Assembly: GCA_025350505.1 (NCBI GenBank)
Contig: JANXXS010000192.1
Location: 1-48,617 of the forward strand
Reading direction: 5' to 3'
From: Burkholderiales bacterium
Lineage (GTDB): Bacteria; Pseudomonadota; Gammaproteobacteria; Burkholderiales; Burkholderiaceae_C
DNA: 48,617 nucleotides
Shown here in pieces: positions 25,417-34,010 of the stretch (positions are counted from its first letter, which is position 1; the number at the start of each line of letters is the position of its first letter). The translations under genes were made by a program, and so were the position numbers. Under the pieces are notes generated by a model, which saw nothing but the letters and a program-made list of their open reading frames with translations, made no database searches and was not told where the DNA came from.

Positions 25417-26151
25417 TCAGGCAGCCGCGAGCCGATCGGCGAGCTGCTCGAAGTCGTCGGCGAGGACGTCGAACTCGCCTTCCTCCACGTCCGGCAGTAC
25501 GGTCGATGCGCCGCGCTCGAACGGCCGCCGCACGTAGGCGGTGAGCAGGCCGTTCGCGCGCGCCGCGCGCAGGTCGCCCGGGTGGCAGGCGACCATCATC
25601 AGCTCGGCCGGCGCGATGTCGAGCAGCCGCGCGCAGCCGAGATAGGTTTCAGGATCGGGCTTGTAGTGGCCGAACAGCTCGGCCGAAATGATGCAGTCCC
25701 AGGGCAAGCCGGCGTGCCTGGCCATCTCGGTGAGCAGCGAGAAGTTGCCGTTCGAGAGCGTCGCGATCACGAAGCGGCGCTTCAGGCGCAGCAGCCCCGG
25801 CACCGTATCGGGCCAGGGCGGCAGGCGATGCCAGGCCCGGTTCAGGTGGTCGCGCTCGGCGTCGCTCAGCCCATCGAGTCCATGCCGCGCGACGATGGCG
25901 TCGAGGATCATGCGATGCAGCGTGTCGATGTGCCTCCAGGGCAGCTCGCCGCGCCGCACCTTGTCCATCGCCGGCATGTAGCCGGCACGCCAGTCGTTGG
26001 CAAAGGCCGGCCAGTCGCCGTCGATGCCGTGCCGCGCCGCCACCGTCGCCGCTTCGCGCGCGATGCCGCCGTGCCAGTCGACGACGGTGCCGAAGATGTC
26101 GAAGGCAAGCGCTTTGGGCAGTCGCCCGGGAGATGTGTGCGAGGACGTCAT
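25417..26151 (-). CDS. Haloacid dehalogenase type II (HAD superfamily)
   Basis: A protein of 244 residues. The HAD motifs are in order: nucleophile D18 in AFDIFGTVVDWHGG, motif II Ser/Asn in IATLSNGNFSLL, motif III Lys in HYKPDPETYLG, and motif IV as MVACHPGDLRAAR. The use of FDIFGT and SNGN is characteristic of L-2-haloacid dehalogenases rather than phosphatases. It would hydrolyse 2-haloacids to hydroxyacids, or act on a related small acid. The start at 26151 keeps a short unstructured lead; an ATG at 26160 is possible. It is transcribed away from the beta-helix lipoprotein and is 63 bp upstream of the lipase-like gene. Confidence 0.87.
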   Translation of the reverse strand: MTSSHTSPGRLPKALAFDIFGTVVDWHGGIAREAATVAARHGIDGDWPAFANDWRAGYMPAMDKVRRGELPWRHIDTLHRMILDAIVARHGLDGLSDAERDHLNRAWHRLPPWPDTVPGLLRLKRRFVIATLSNGNFSLLTEMARHAGLPWDCIISAELFGHYKPDPETYLGCARLLDIAPAELMMVACHPGDLRAARANGLLTAYVRRPFERGASTVLPDVEEGEFDVLADDFEQLADRLAAA

Positions 26152-26382
26152 GCCAGGCATTCTTGCGCGGGATCGCGGTCGGCGTTCGTCGCCCGGCGAG
26201 GAGTCGGCCGACATGAACACACGACGCGACGGCATGCCGACCGCGCAGGTCGAGGCCGCCCGCGCGTTGCAGCCGCCTTCGGCCCGACCGCACGCCGGCG
26301 AACAGCCGTGATCCCTTTTGCCTGCGGTTCCCGTCTTTGAAGACAAGCCACGTGCGAGTCGACGCGGCGAAAGGAGTCTTCC

Positions 26383-29379
26383 ATGCCCAAGCTCACCGTG
26401 TCACACGCCGCGACGCACTTCGCGGCGACCCTGATCGCGATCGCTCTCGCTGCCTGCGGCGGCGGCGGCGACTACATCACGACGCCACCGCCGGCCGGCA
26501 CCGTGGTCGGCCCGGCTGGCGCAACCATCACCTCGGCCGACGGCAAGGCGACGCTGGTCGTGCCGCCCGGCGCGCTCGGCACGACGATCACCGCGAACCT
26601 GAGGCCGGCGACGCCGGCCGACGGTTACGCCGACGATCCGCAGATCATCCCGGGCACCGCGTACAAGCTCGACGCACCCGAGACGGCGCTCGCCACGCCG
26701 GCCGCGTTCAGCATCGCGCTGCCCGCGAGCGGCGCTGCCGCTTCGGCCCGGGGCGACCGCAAGCACGCGCAGGCCATCATCCCCGCAGCCGGCTTCATCG
26801 CCTGTTACCTGCAGACCTACGATGCGACGCAGCCCAGCAACTACTCGTACATCGGCATCGGCCCCGGCGCCAACGTGCCGCCGCTCCCGCAAGACCCGTT
26901 CGTCTGCGCCTTCGACACCAACTACTACACCGCCGGTGACCTGAGCAACCCGCCGTGCCCGCCGAGCTGGGACTTCCGCTTCAACGACCATTGGGACATT
27001 CCCAACTACTTCACCGACCAGAACCAGAACACCTTCCCGCCCGGCTCCGGGCAGGGCTTCATCACGATGTGCGCGCCGGCGCCCGACCCGGTCGTCAACG
27101 TCGTCTCGCTGGCGGTCGTGAACGCGATCCTCGGGCCTAGCTCGCAGCCCGTCTTGCTGCAGTCGATGGGGCCGCTGATCTTCGCCCTGTTCAAGGACAC
27201 GACGCAGCCGGCGATCCAGCTGAGCAGCTCGGTGCTGCCGGCCGGCAACGGCATGGTCAAGGTGCACCTCGAAGCGACGGCGAGCGACAACGTCGGCGTC
27301 ACGAAGGTCGAGATCGTCGAAGAGGCGATCGTCAGCATCCACCTCAAGCTCCTGAACACCTTCGCCGACCTGAAGAGCACGGTGGCGACTTTCACGGCGC
27401 CACCCTATATCTGGGAATCGGCGCCGATGTCGCCCGAGCAGCTCTTCGCCGACCACCACTCGTACTCGGCGACGGCGTACGACGCTGCCGGCAACCGGAG
27501 GACGGTTGCGCAGGCGTTCAACGCCGCCACGCCGGCAATCACCAGCTTCGCCGCCACCCCGGCGTCGCTGCCTGCCGGCGGCGGCGACGTGACGCTGAGC
27601 TGGACGACGCCGGGCCCCGAGTTCGCCAACTTCTCGGACACGCTGGTCATCGACCACGGCGTCGGCGATGTCACCGGCCTGTTCGGCACGATCGTCCACG
27701 TGACGGCGACAACGACCTTCACGCTGACCGGCACGAACGCCTCCGGCACCGGCACGGCGTCGCGCACCGTTACCGTCGCGCCGCCACCGGCACCGACGAT
27801 CGCCAGCTTCACCGCGACGCCGCCGTCGCTGCCTCCCGGCGGCGGCAGCGTCACGCTCGCCTGGACGACGAACGGCGCGGCAACGCTTGCGATCGACAAC
27901 GGCGTCGGCGCGGTGAGCGGCGACAGCGGCAGCGTCGTCGTCAACGTCACGGCCACGACACCGTTCACGCTCACGGCGACGAACCCGGGCGGCACGGCGA
28001 CGAGGGGCGCCACGGTCACGGTCGCGGCGGTCGTCGACCGCTTCGTCGACGTCGGCGCCGGCTCCGACCAGAACGACTGCAGCTCGGCCACGCCGTGCAA
28101 GACGATCGGCAAGGCGATGACCGGGGCTGCGCCCGGCGCGACGGTCTATCTCGCCGACGGCGTCTACGCGCCGGCGACCCAGGGCAACGGCGTGACCATC
28201 GCCGACGGGGTGGCGCTGAAGGCGACCCACGCCGGCGCGGCCTCGATCGTCAACGGCCTCGTGCTGACGGCGGCCGGCTCCACGGTCATCAACGGCATCG
28301 TCCTCGACATCACGAACAACACCGCTTGCGGCGTCATCTCGGCGACCGGCACGGTCGGGCCGCCGACGTTGGCCTTGACCGGCCTGCTGATCAAGTGCCT
28401 GGGCGCCGTCAACATCGGCGGCAGCGTCGTCGCGACGATGTCACCCGGCGCGCTGGCGAACGCGACCTACACGGCGGCCATGCCGAACGGCTACGGCTCG
28501 TTCCTTGCCGTGAGCGGCACCGCGCAGCTGACGATTCAGGGCGGCATCATCGACGGCAACAACCTCGGCGCGCCGGCATTCGGTGGCGGCTTCATCTTCA
28601 CCGGCGGCAACGCAAAGGTGACGCTCTCGGGCGTGACGCTGCGCAACCGCACGGCGGTGGGCATCGCCGTGAACGGGTCGGCGAGCGTGGTCCTGAACAA
28701 CAACTCGCTGATCGATGCGGTCGGGATCGCGGGCAACTGCCCGACGGCCAGCGCGATCGTCATCAGCGGTGCCGGCAACGTGACGCTCGATCACTCGCAG
28801 ATCTCGAACGGCCCCGCCGCAGGCATCTGCGTACGCGTCGGCGCGGCGGCGTCGACGATCCAGCTCACGCAGGCAACGATCGCGCACATGGGCGGCGGCA
28901 TCGCCGCCGAGATCGGCCCCGGCTCGACAGCGGTCGTGACGATGACCGGCGCGAGCTTCAGCAACAACGGCATCGGCATCAACTTCGGCGGCCTGACCGG
29001 AACCAGCTTCGACATCGCCGGGTCGTCCTTTACCGGCAACGGAACGGGCATCTCGATGTCGGGCGCGACCGCCTCGCTGAAGATGCGCAACAGCGTCGTC
29101 TCGAGCAACACCGGCGCTGGCGTGGCGCTGTTCGGCGACGTCGTCACCGACCTCGGCACCCAGGCCGATGCCGGCGGCAACAACTTTGCGGGCAACACGT
29201 CGACCGGGCTGCAACTCAACCTCACCACGGTCGGACCGGTGCAGGCGGCCGGCAACACCTGGAACCCGAACGTGCAGGGCGCGGACAGCACCGGCCGCTA
29301 CGCCTCGCCGGTGCAGAGAACCGGGCCGCTCAGCGGCACGAACTACATCATCAACAACGCGGGGCTGCTCAATCTGTAG
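26383..29379 (+). CDS. Large surface lipoprotein with Ig-like units and a right-handed beta-helix
   Basis: A protein of 998 residues. The N-terminal lipoprotein signal ends at ALAACGGGG (Cys about 24). Next is a ZU5-like or P/homB-like segment (GATITSADGKATLVVPPGAL, about 43-110), then a region with an Ig-type ASDNVGVTKVEIVEEA text (about 276-385). Two tandem Ig-like repeats follow (about 385-466 and 470-548), both opening SFxATPxSLPxGGG. A DUF1565-type start (VGAGSDQNDCSSATPCKTI, about 555) leads into a beta-helix of Asn/Gly/Ser-rich rungs to the end. It is probably outer-membrane anchored and binds or cleaves polysaccharide; no catalytic residues were found. AAGGAG precedes the ATG. Confidence 0.8.
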   Translation: MPKLTVSHAATHFAATLIAIALAACGGGGDYITTPPPAGTVVGPAGATITSADGKATLVVPPGALGTTITANLRPATPADGYADDPQIIPGTAYKLDAPETALATPAAFSIALPASGAAASARGDRKHAQAIIPAAGFIACYLQTYDATQPSNYSYIGIGPGANVPPLPQDPFVCAFDTNYYTAGDLSNPPCPPSWDFRFNDHWDIPNYFTDQNQNTFPPGSGQGFITMCAPAPDPVVNVVSLAVVNAILGPSSQPVLLQSMGPLIFALFKDTTQPAIQLSSSVLPAGNGMVKVHLEATASDNVGVTKVEIVEEAIVSIHLKLLNTFADLKSTVATFTAPPYIWESAPMSPEQLFADHHSYSATAYDAAGNRRTVAQAFNAATPAITSFAATPASLPAGGGDVTLSWTTPGPEFANFSDTLVIDHGVGDVTGLFGTIVHVTATTTFTLTGTNASGTGTASRTVTVAPPPAPTIASFTATPPSLPPGGGSVTLAWTTNGAATLAIDNGVGAVSGDSGSVVVNVTATTPFTLTATNPGGTATRGATVTVAAVVDRFVDVGAGSDQNDCSSATPCKTIGKAMTGAAPGATVYLADGVYAPATQGNGVTIADGVALKATHAGAASIVNGLVLTAAGSTVINGIVLDITNNTACGVISATGTVGPPTLALTGLLIKCLGAVNIGGSVVATMSPGALANATYTAAMPNGYGSFLAVSGTAQLTIQGGIIDGNNLGAPAFGGGFIFTGGNAKVTLSGVTLRNRTAVGIAVNGSASVVLNNNSLIDAVGIAGNCPTASAIVISGAGNVTLDHSQISNGPAAGICVRVGAAASTIQLTQATIAHMGGGIAAEIGPGSTAVVTMTGASFSNNGIGINFGGLTGTSFDIAGSSFTGNGTGISMSGATASLKMRNSVVSSNTGAGVALFGDVVTDLGTQADAGGNNFAGNTSTGLQLNLTTVGPVQAAGNTWNPNVQGADSTGRYASPVQRTGPLSGTNYIINNAGLLNL

Positions 29380-29416
29380 CGAGAGCAGCGCCGGGCCAGG
29401 ATGTGCGCTCGGGCCG

Positions 29417-30481
29417 TCAGCGCCTCGGCGTCGAGGCCAGCAAGTCGGCGAGCTGCGCCTTCCAGAAGCGGGCCATACCGGTGGTGCCGTGGCCGCGCGT
29501 TTCTGTGCTGCCGGGGATGAGGTAGAGCCGGGCGCCTTTGATGCGCGGCAGCTCGCGCTCCATGATGCCGAGCTCGGGCGGATTGCGTTCGTCGTCGGCC
29601 GAGTTGATCGCCAGCACCGCGGCGCGAATCTGCCCGAGGCCCGCCGCCGGGTCGTAGTCGCCCGAGGACTCCCATTGATAGAGGAAGTCGTTCGCGTCGG
29701 CGGTGAAGGGCGCCGCCAGTCGGTCGTCGATGAGCTTGTCGGCCTTCTCGCGCGTCGGCGCGGCCTGGTAGTAGGCCTGCGAGCCGCCGATCGTGGCAAT
29801 GCCGAAGAAGGTGTTGGCCACCTGCAGCGCGCGGGGCTGCGTGACGTAGTCGCCGCCCTTCCAGTCCGGGTCCTTGCGCACCGCGTCGATGAGCATGCGC
29901 CGCATGATCCAGTTGCGGCCCGACATCTCGACGGGCTGGCAGGCCATGGGGACCAACGCATCCATGAAGTCGGGGTACTTCACGCCCCACAGCCACGCGT
30001 GCATGCCGCCCATCGAATTGCCGAGCACGAGCCGGAGGTGACGGATGCCGAGCCCTTCGGTGACGAGCCGGTATTGCGCAAGCAGCATGTCGTCGTAGTT
30101 GTAGCGCGGGAATCTGGCGCGCATGCCGTCCGAAGGCTTGGTCGACTTGCCCGTGCCGATCGCATCGGGAAGGATGACGAAGTACTTCGTCGCGTCGAGC
30201 GGCTGACCCGGCCCGAACAGCTCGCCCGCGAACGCCGGCGTCAGCATGCCGGTGCCCGAGCCCGCCGTGCCGTGCAGCACCAGCACCGGCTCGCCGGCGG
30301 GCGCACCGACCGTCGTGTAGTGGATGCGCAAGGCCGGCATGACCTCGCCGGTGTGAAAGCGGAAGTCGCTCGCGGTCCAGTCCGCTTGCTTCGGCGCCGG
30401 ATAGTCGGCCAGTGCCACCGACGAGGCGAGCCCTGAAGCGGCGAGAAGCACCGCCCGCAAGAACAGTTTCACGGTGCGCAT
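29417..30481 (-). CDS. Exported homoserine-acetyltransferase-like alpha/beta hydrolase
   Basis: A protein of 354 residues. The signal peptide MRTVKLFLRAVLLAASGLASSVALA is followed by the MetX-like fold: YTTVGAPAGEPVLVLHGTAGSG, LPDAIGTGKSTKPS, and the nucleophile elbow LVLGNSMGGMHAW with S156. A candidate acid is in NSADDERNPPE and the His in TRGHGTTG. The signal peptide argues against a role in methionine synthesis, so it is more likely a periplasmic esterase or acyltransferase. It lies 43 bp after the CpXC gene on the same strand and could be read from the same transcript, but the DNA shows no tighter link. Confidence 0.82.
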   Translation of the reverse strand: MRTVKLFLRAVLLAASGLASSVALADYPAPKQADWTASDFRFHTGEVMPALRIHYTTVGAPAGEPVLVLHGTAGSGTGMLTPAFAGELFGPGQPLDATKYFVILPDAIGTGKSTKPSDGMRARFPRYNYDDMLLAQYRLVTEGLGIRHLRLVLGNSMGGMHAWLWGVKYPDFMDALVPMACQPVEMSGRNWIMRRMLIDAVRKDPDWKGGDYVTQPRALQVANTFFGIATIGGSQAYYQAAPTREKADKLIDDRLAAPFTADANDFLYQWESSGDYDPAAGLGQIRAAVLAINSADDERNPPELGIMERELPRIKGARLYLIPGSTETRGHGTTGMARFWKAQLADLLASTPRR

Positions 30482-30524
30482 CTCGGATCCCTCCCGTTTG
30501 CCGCTGAGTACTTCAACCGACGCC

Positions 30525-31208
30525 TCAATCCGCCAGAAGCAGCCGATTCATGTCGACAAAAGGCTCCGCGGCGATCTCCTCGCGAAGGGCTTGCCACTGC
30601 TCGTGATCGTGGGCGATTTCTTCGTAGGTCGCGCGCGGCACCTGAAGCGTGGCGATCGAGCGTTCCGTGGCGGCCTCGATCCATGCCAAAGACAGATCCT
30701 TGCCCTGCGCACCGACGAGTCGAAGCTCGTTGTCGTCGCCGATCGGCGAATCCTGCGAACCACGAACGATCGCCATCTTCAGCAACTCGAGCTCGACGTC
30801 GTCGAGCTTCAGATCGCTGCACAGGAGCTTCTCGCGCAGCGCCGGCCAGCCGAAAACGACGCGCACCTTGAGCCCTGCGCCGATGGCGCGCGCCGCGCCA
30901 GCCGCGTTGGCCCCGTAGGCCTTGTCGAAGCCTTCGCGGGCGATCTCTGCGGCCTGTTTCCAGTTCTGGTCGAAGCCGGCCGGCTCCGCCAGGATCCACC
31001 AGCCACGGCTCACCTCGAAATAGGTCAGGGTGGGCGGCGCGACGAACTCCGCCTTGCACTTCGCGCATTGCTCTCGCTGAAACGAGCCGTCGAGGATCGC
31101 CGCGCGCAGATCGGGCCGGCGATCGGCGTTGACGCTCGCGACGATTTCGAACTCGTGCGGCGTGCCGCACTTCGGACAAGGCGCCTTGGCGCTCTGGAAC
31201 AACGACAT
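30525..31208 (-). CDS. CpXC zinc-ribbon protein, copy A
   Basis: A protein of 227 residues. Two CxxC pairs (C11/C14 in PCPKCG, C48/C51 in QCAKCK) make the zinc ribbon that names the CpXC family, whose function is unknown. Between them is the exactly conserved SVNADRRPDLRAAILD seen again in copy B at 37158. The C-terminal two thirds is a mixed alpha/beta region ending MNRLLLAD. The start at 31208 has GAGG seven bases upstream and lies 9 nt after the zincin A stop. The same order and tight spacing occur in the second copy, so the two products probably work together, for example as a complex. Confidence 0.85.
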   Translation of the reverse strand: MSLFQSAKAPCPKCGTPHEFEIVASVNADRRPDLRAAILDGSFQREQCAKCKAEFVAPPTLTYFEVSRGWWILAEPAGFDQNWKQAAEIAREGFDKAYGANAAGAARAIGAGLKVRVVFGWPALREKLLCSDLKLDDVELELLKMAIVRGSQDSPIGDDNELRLVGAQGKDLSLAWIEAATERSIATLQVPRATYEEIAHDHEQWQALREEIAAEPFVDMNRLLLAD

Positions 31209-31217
31209 GTCTGGTCC

Positions 31218-33266
31218 TCACTTCTTGGGTGCCAGGGACGCCTTCTTCTCGTCCTTGGCGTTGTCTTCGAACCAGGCATGCATCGGATGCGTATTCGCCA
31301 GCTTGCCGAGGTAGTACAAGGCATAGATCTCGGCAAACCATTCACCCGGTGCTCGCCACTGATAGTCGCTGACGCCGGTCGTTGCGCGCGAGGCGAGGGT
31401 GTAGCTGTACCACTCGTTCGCATAGGCTTCGTGGTGCACACGCTCGACGAAGGCGATCTTCGCGGCCTTGGTGCCGGCGCCCTTCCAGGGCTTGTCGTCG
31501 ACCAGCATGCCGTCGATGCAGGCGACGATGACGGGATCGCTGACGATGGCCTCCCAGGTGCTGATCAGACTGCCCATCGGCTGGTTCGCGGCGGCGGGCT
31601 TCGCGCAGGCCTTGGTGGTCAGGTATCTGCGCAGCAGCAGCTCGAGGTCCGACTTCTTTCCCGGTCTCGGTGCGCCCGAGTGGCGCTGGTAGAAGCCGGC
31701 GTCCTCGCCGAGCCACTTGAGCGTGCTGTCCAGCGATTCCGCCTTCCAGCCGCCGAATTCGGCTTTCTCCATTCGCTGGCTCATGAAGCCGATCTTCGCG
31801 TCGACCGCGTGCCCCACTTCATGCAGGGTCGTGAAGTCGAAGTAGTTCGCTTTGACCGTCTTCGAGCCGTCGGGGTCGGTGTCGGGCCGCTTCACCGAGC
31901 CTCCCTCGGTGGGCTCGATCTCGTTGAGCGAGATCTTCCCGTCCGAGTAGTAGCTTCCCTTGCCGGGCTCGACGCCGAAATCGAGCTCCTTGAACTTGCC
32001 CTGCTTCGATTGCCAGTCCGGCACCTTGGCCAACATCTTGTAGAGGCGCGGCAAGGTCTTCTTTTGCGCCTGATCCATCGGCACATTCAGTGCCACACCG
32101 AAGCGCACGGCGATGGCAGCCTCGACGATGGCGATGTCGTCCGGGTTGTTGCTCGCGCTCGGCATCGCATCGATCGTCTTGTCGAGCGCTTCCTTGCCTC
32201 CCTTCGACGCCAGCTGCTCCTTGAAGACGACCTTCTTCAGCGACGTGATCTCGCTGCGCACGTCGCGCTCCAGCGCGAGGTAGGCGTTGCGCCTGGCGTC
32301 GATGTCCTTGAGGGCGTTCGCGTCGTCGAATCGCTTCTTGAACGCAAAGCTCTTCTTTGTCGCATTCGGCCGCTTCTCGTCGTCGAGGGAGAACGCCGTC
32401 TCGTCGTAGACCTTCAAGGATTTTTCGAGCGCCTTGCGCTCTCGTTCGATGACGGCCGCGGGCTGGCTGTCGACGACCGACGCCGCCGCTGCGACCAGCG
32501 CCTTCAGCGCCGTATCGAAGCTTGCGACCGAGGCCTCGATCTCGGCAACCGTCCCTCCTGCCGGCCATGCCGCGGCCCGCTGGTCCTGCAGCGCCTTCAG
32601 GTCGGATTTCAGCTTGGGCGTTGCCGCCGCACCCAGCTCGACGACTTGCTTGGCGACCAGGTCCAGATCCTTCTGGCTTTGCACTGCGGCGGCGGCCACG
32701 CGCGTGCTGAGCGCATGCAGCTTCTGCATCGCCGGAAAGACCTGCGCCTGGATACCGGCGAGGTCCATCGTCAGCTCGCGCGCCTTCCGGTCGGCCTCGA
32801 GATCGTCGTAGGCCTTCTGCAGCACCGCCTTTGCGGCAGCAAGCGGAACGGCAGCGATCGCCGTTTGCGCAGGCTTGGCCAGGGGCAGATAGTTGGCCGA
32901 CTCCCAGTCGGTGACTTTCTTTGTCTCGGTGGCGCGATCGAGCAGGGCCTGCGCAGGCACTGTCAGGGCCTGCCACGCCGTGGCGGCCGATTTCGGATTC
33001 TTGAGCTTGTCGGCGGTGTCGACCTTGGTCTGCAGCTTGGTGAGCTCGGCGTTGATGCGGTTGCGCGCGTCGTCATCGTTGATGCCGCCCAGCACCAGGG
33101 CCGTGATCTGCGTCAGGATCGCGGTCAGCGGCTTGCGGGCTTCGGGAGGCTGGGACGGATCCGGGGGCGTAGCGGCGGCGCCCGCCGCCGAGCCGCTGCC
33201 GGGCGCAGAGCCGGGGAGCGGCTGCGAGCCCTGCGATTTGAGACGGAGCAGCTCGAGAAGACCCAT
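31218..33266 (-). CDS. Coiled-coil protein with C-terminal lethal-factor-like HExxH zincin, copy A
   Basis: A protein of 682 residues with no signal peptide or membrane segment. It begins MGLLELLRLK, then a Pro/Gly/Ala linker (12-45), then long charged Ala-rich helices (about 46-350). The C-terminal domain (about 365-670) carries YFDFTTLHEVGHAVDA with H482, E483 and H486 as zinc ligands and base. GEWFAEIYALYY (641-652) follows, where E646 is the likely third ligand. This HExxH-VD plus downstream WFAE spacing resembles lethal-factor-like (M34/ATLF) gluzincins; that assignment is inference. The partner CpXC gene follows after 9 nt. It could be a self-activated or effector-type protease. Confidence 0.78.
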   Translation of the reverse strand: MGLLELLRLKSQGSQPLPGSAPGSGSAAGAAATPPDPSQPPEARKPLTAILTQITALVLGGINDDDARNRINAELTKLQTKVDTADKLKNPKSAATAWQALTVPAQALLDRATETKKVTDWESANYLPLAKPAQTAIAAVPLAAAKAVLQKAYDDLEADRKARELTMDLAGIQAQVFPAMQKLHALSTRVAAAAVQSQKDLDLVAKQVVELGAAATPKLKSDLKALQDQRAAAWPAGGTVAEIEASVASFDTALKALVAAAASVVDSQPAAVIERERKALEKSLKVYDETAFSLDDEKRPNATKKSFAFKKRFDDANALKDIDARRNAYLALERDVRSEITSLKKVVFKEQLASKGGKEALDKTIDAMPSASNNPDDIAIVEAAIAVRFGVALNVPMDQAQKKTLPRLYKMLAKVPDWQSKQGKFKELDFGVEPGKGSYYSDGKISLNEIEPTEGGSVKRPDTDPDGSKTVKANYFDFTTLHEVGHAVDAKIGFMSQRMEKAEFGGWKAESLDSTLKWLGEDAGFYQRHSGAPRPGKKSDLELLLRRYLTTKACAKPAAANQPMGSLISTWEAIVSDPVIVACIDGMLVDDKPWKGAGTKAAKIAFVERVHHEAYANEWYSYTLASRATTGVSDYQWRAPGEWFAEIYALYYLGKLANTHPMHAWFEDNAKDEKKASLAPKK

Positions 33267-33313
33267 GTCCGGACGATGTTAGCCCGCTGCCGGCCGCTTG
33301 GCGAACCTGGACC

Positions 33314-33607
33314 TCAGCCCGCCGTCACCTCCGCCTCGAACAGGTACGCCGCCAGCGCCCGATGCACGACTTCATTGATGGCGTCGCTCACGCCGATGAT
33401 CGCCGCTTCCCTTGCAAACTCAAACTGTGCGGCCGGGTTCGCATTCAGACGTTTGAGCTGGCTCGTGAAAGCGGCTTTCGCTTTAGCGGATTTCCCCTTC
33501 TGTGGATCGAGAAAAACGATCTCGCGAAGCTTGTCGAGAGCAGCATCTTCCATCTTGGTGGCGGGCCTCAGACCCAACGTTGTTGCCTTGTAGCGTTCGA
33601 TTGGCAT
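33314..33607 (-). CDS. Hypothetical small basic protein upstream of zincin A
   Basis: A protein of 97 residues that I do not recognise. It is charged and helical (KAKAAFTSQLKRLNANPAAQFEFAREAAIIGVSDAINEVVHRALAAY) and ends 47 bp before the zincin A start on the same strand. ATG 33607 is the first usable start; the frame stays open upstream and there carries ACQDCG, so a longer zinc-ribbon form with a rare start cannot be excluded. The second module has no counterpart before its zincin. It could be an inhibitor or targeting factor of the module, or a chance frame. Base composition is less GC-rich than in its neighbours. Confidence 0.5.
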   Translation of the reverse strand: MPIERYKATTLGLRPATKMEDAALDKLREIVFLDPQKGKSAKAKAAFTSQLKRLNANPAAQFEFAREAAIIGVSDAINEVVHRALAAYLFEAEVTAG

Positions 33608-33850
33608 TCGCCCCTGTGCCAGTGCAGTTCCGCAATCTTGACACGCCTGTGCTGGTTCGAAGCTGGGAAGTCTAGCGTGGCACCATCCCTGGCCTCTCGG
33701 ATGCCGCCTAGGCCGGTTTCGCGCGGTACCGTCGCCGCTGATCGCTTCACGCACCCGCCATTCGCTCGCCGACTGGCAGGCCCTGCGACCGGTATGCGGC
33801 AGATAGCGTGAGATCAGATTCCGCCGCGACCGGCGGCAACCGCTGCAAAG
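33608..33850. other. Non-coding or decayed spacer between the two zincin modules
   Basis: This stretch has no convincing gene. The minus frame reads with two Cys pairs (CSGCRRSRR and later CQDCG) and the text YLPHTGRR, which could be a relic of a zinc-ribbon protein, but there is no start codon or ribosome site that makes it a gene. It is less GC-rich than the flanks. Confidence 0.4.
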
Positions 33851-33967
33851 CGGGCGGATGCGGTTGGGCTGCGCGAACACGCGCTCGTAGTCCGCCACGT
33901 TGTCGGCGTGGGTGACGATCGTCGCGCCCTCGGCCACCGCGGTGCATGCGCCGCCGGCATGGTCAAA
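33851..33967 (-). pseudogene. 117-bp broken copy of the MBL-fold hydrolase gene
   Basis: The minus strand encodes FDHAGG-x2-TAVAEGATIVTHADNVA and then ERVFAQ-x-NRIRP, nearly the same as residues about 337-375 of the intact hydrolase at 37841-39313. At DNA level it matches 38190-38306 with about ten differences, then similarity stops sharply at both ends. The first two His of the metal motif are missing, so it cannot be active. It lies just upstream of zincin B in the same orientation as the intact gene, making a direct repeat around module B. Confidence 0.85.
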
Positions 33968-34010
33968 GCTAGACTCCTGCCGAACCACACGACATCGATC
34001 GGGAGGCAGC

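Noticed and set aside
29417-30481. Homoserine O-acetyltransferase (metX) for methionine synthesis
   Set aside because: The fold matches, but there is a clear signal peptide and no met genes are nearby, so a periplasmic hydrolase or acyltransferase is more likely.
33362-33811. A plus-strand frame of 149 codons between the two zincin modules
   Set aside because: It is antisense to the better-placed small basic protein and has no recognisable fold. Low-GC spacer makes such frames possible by chance.
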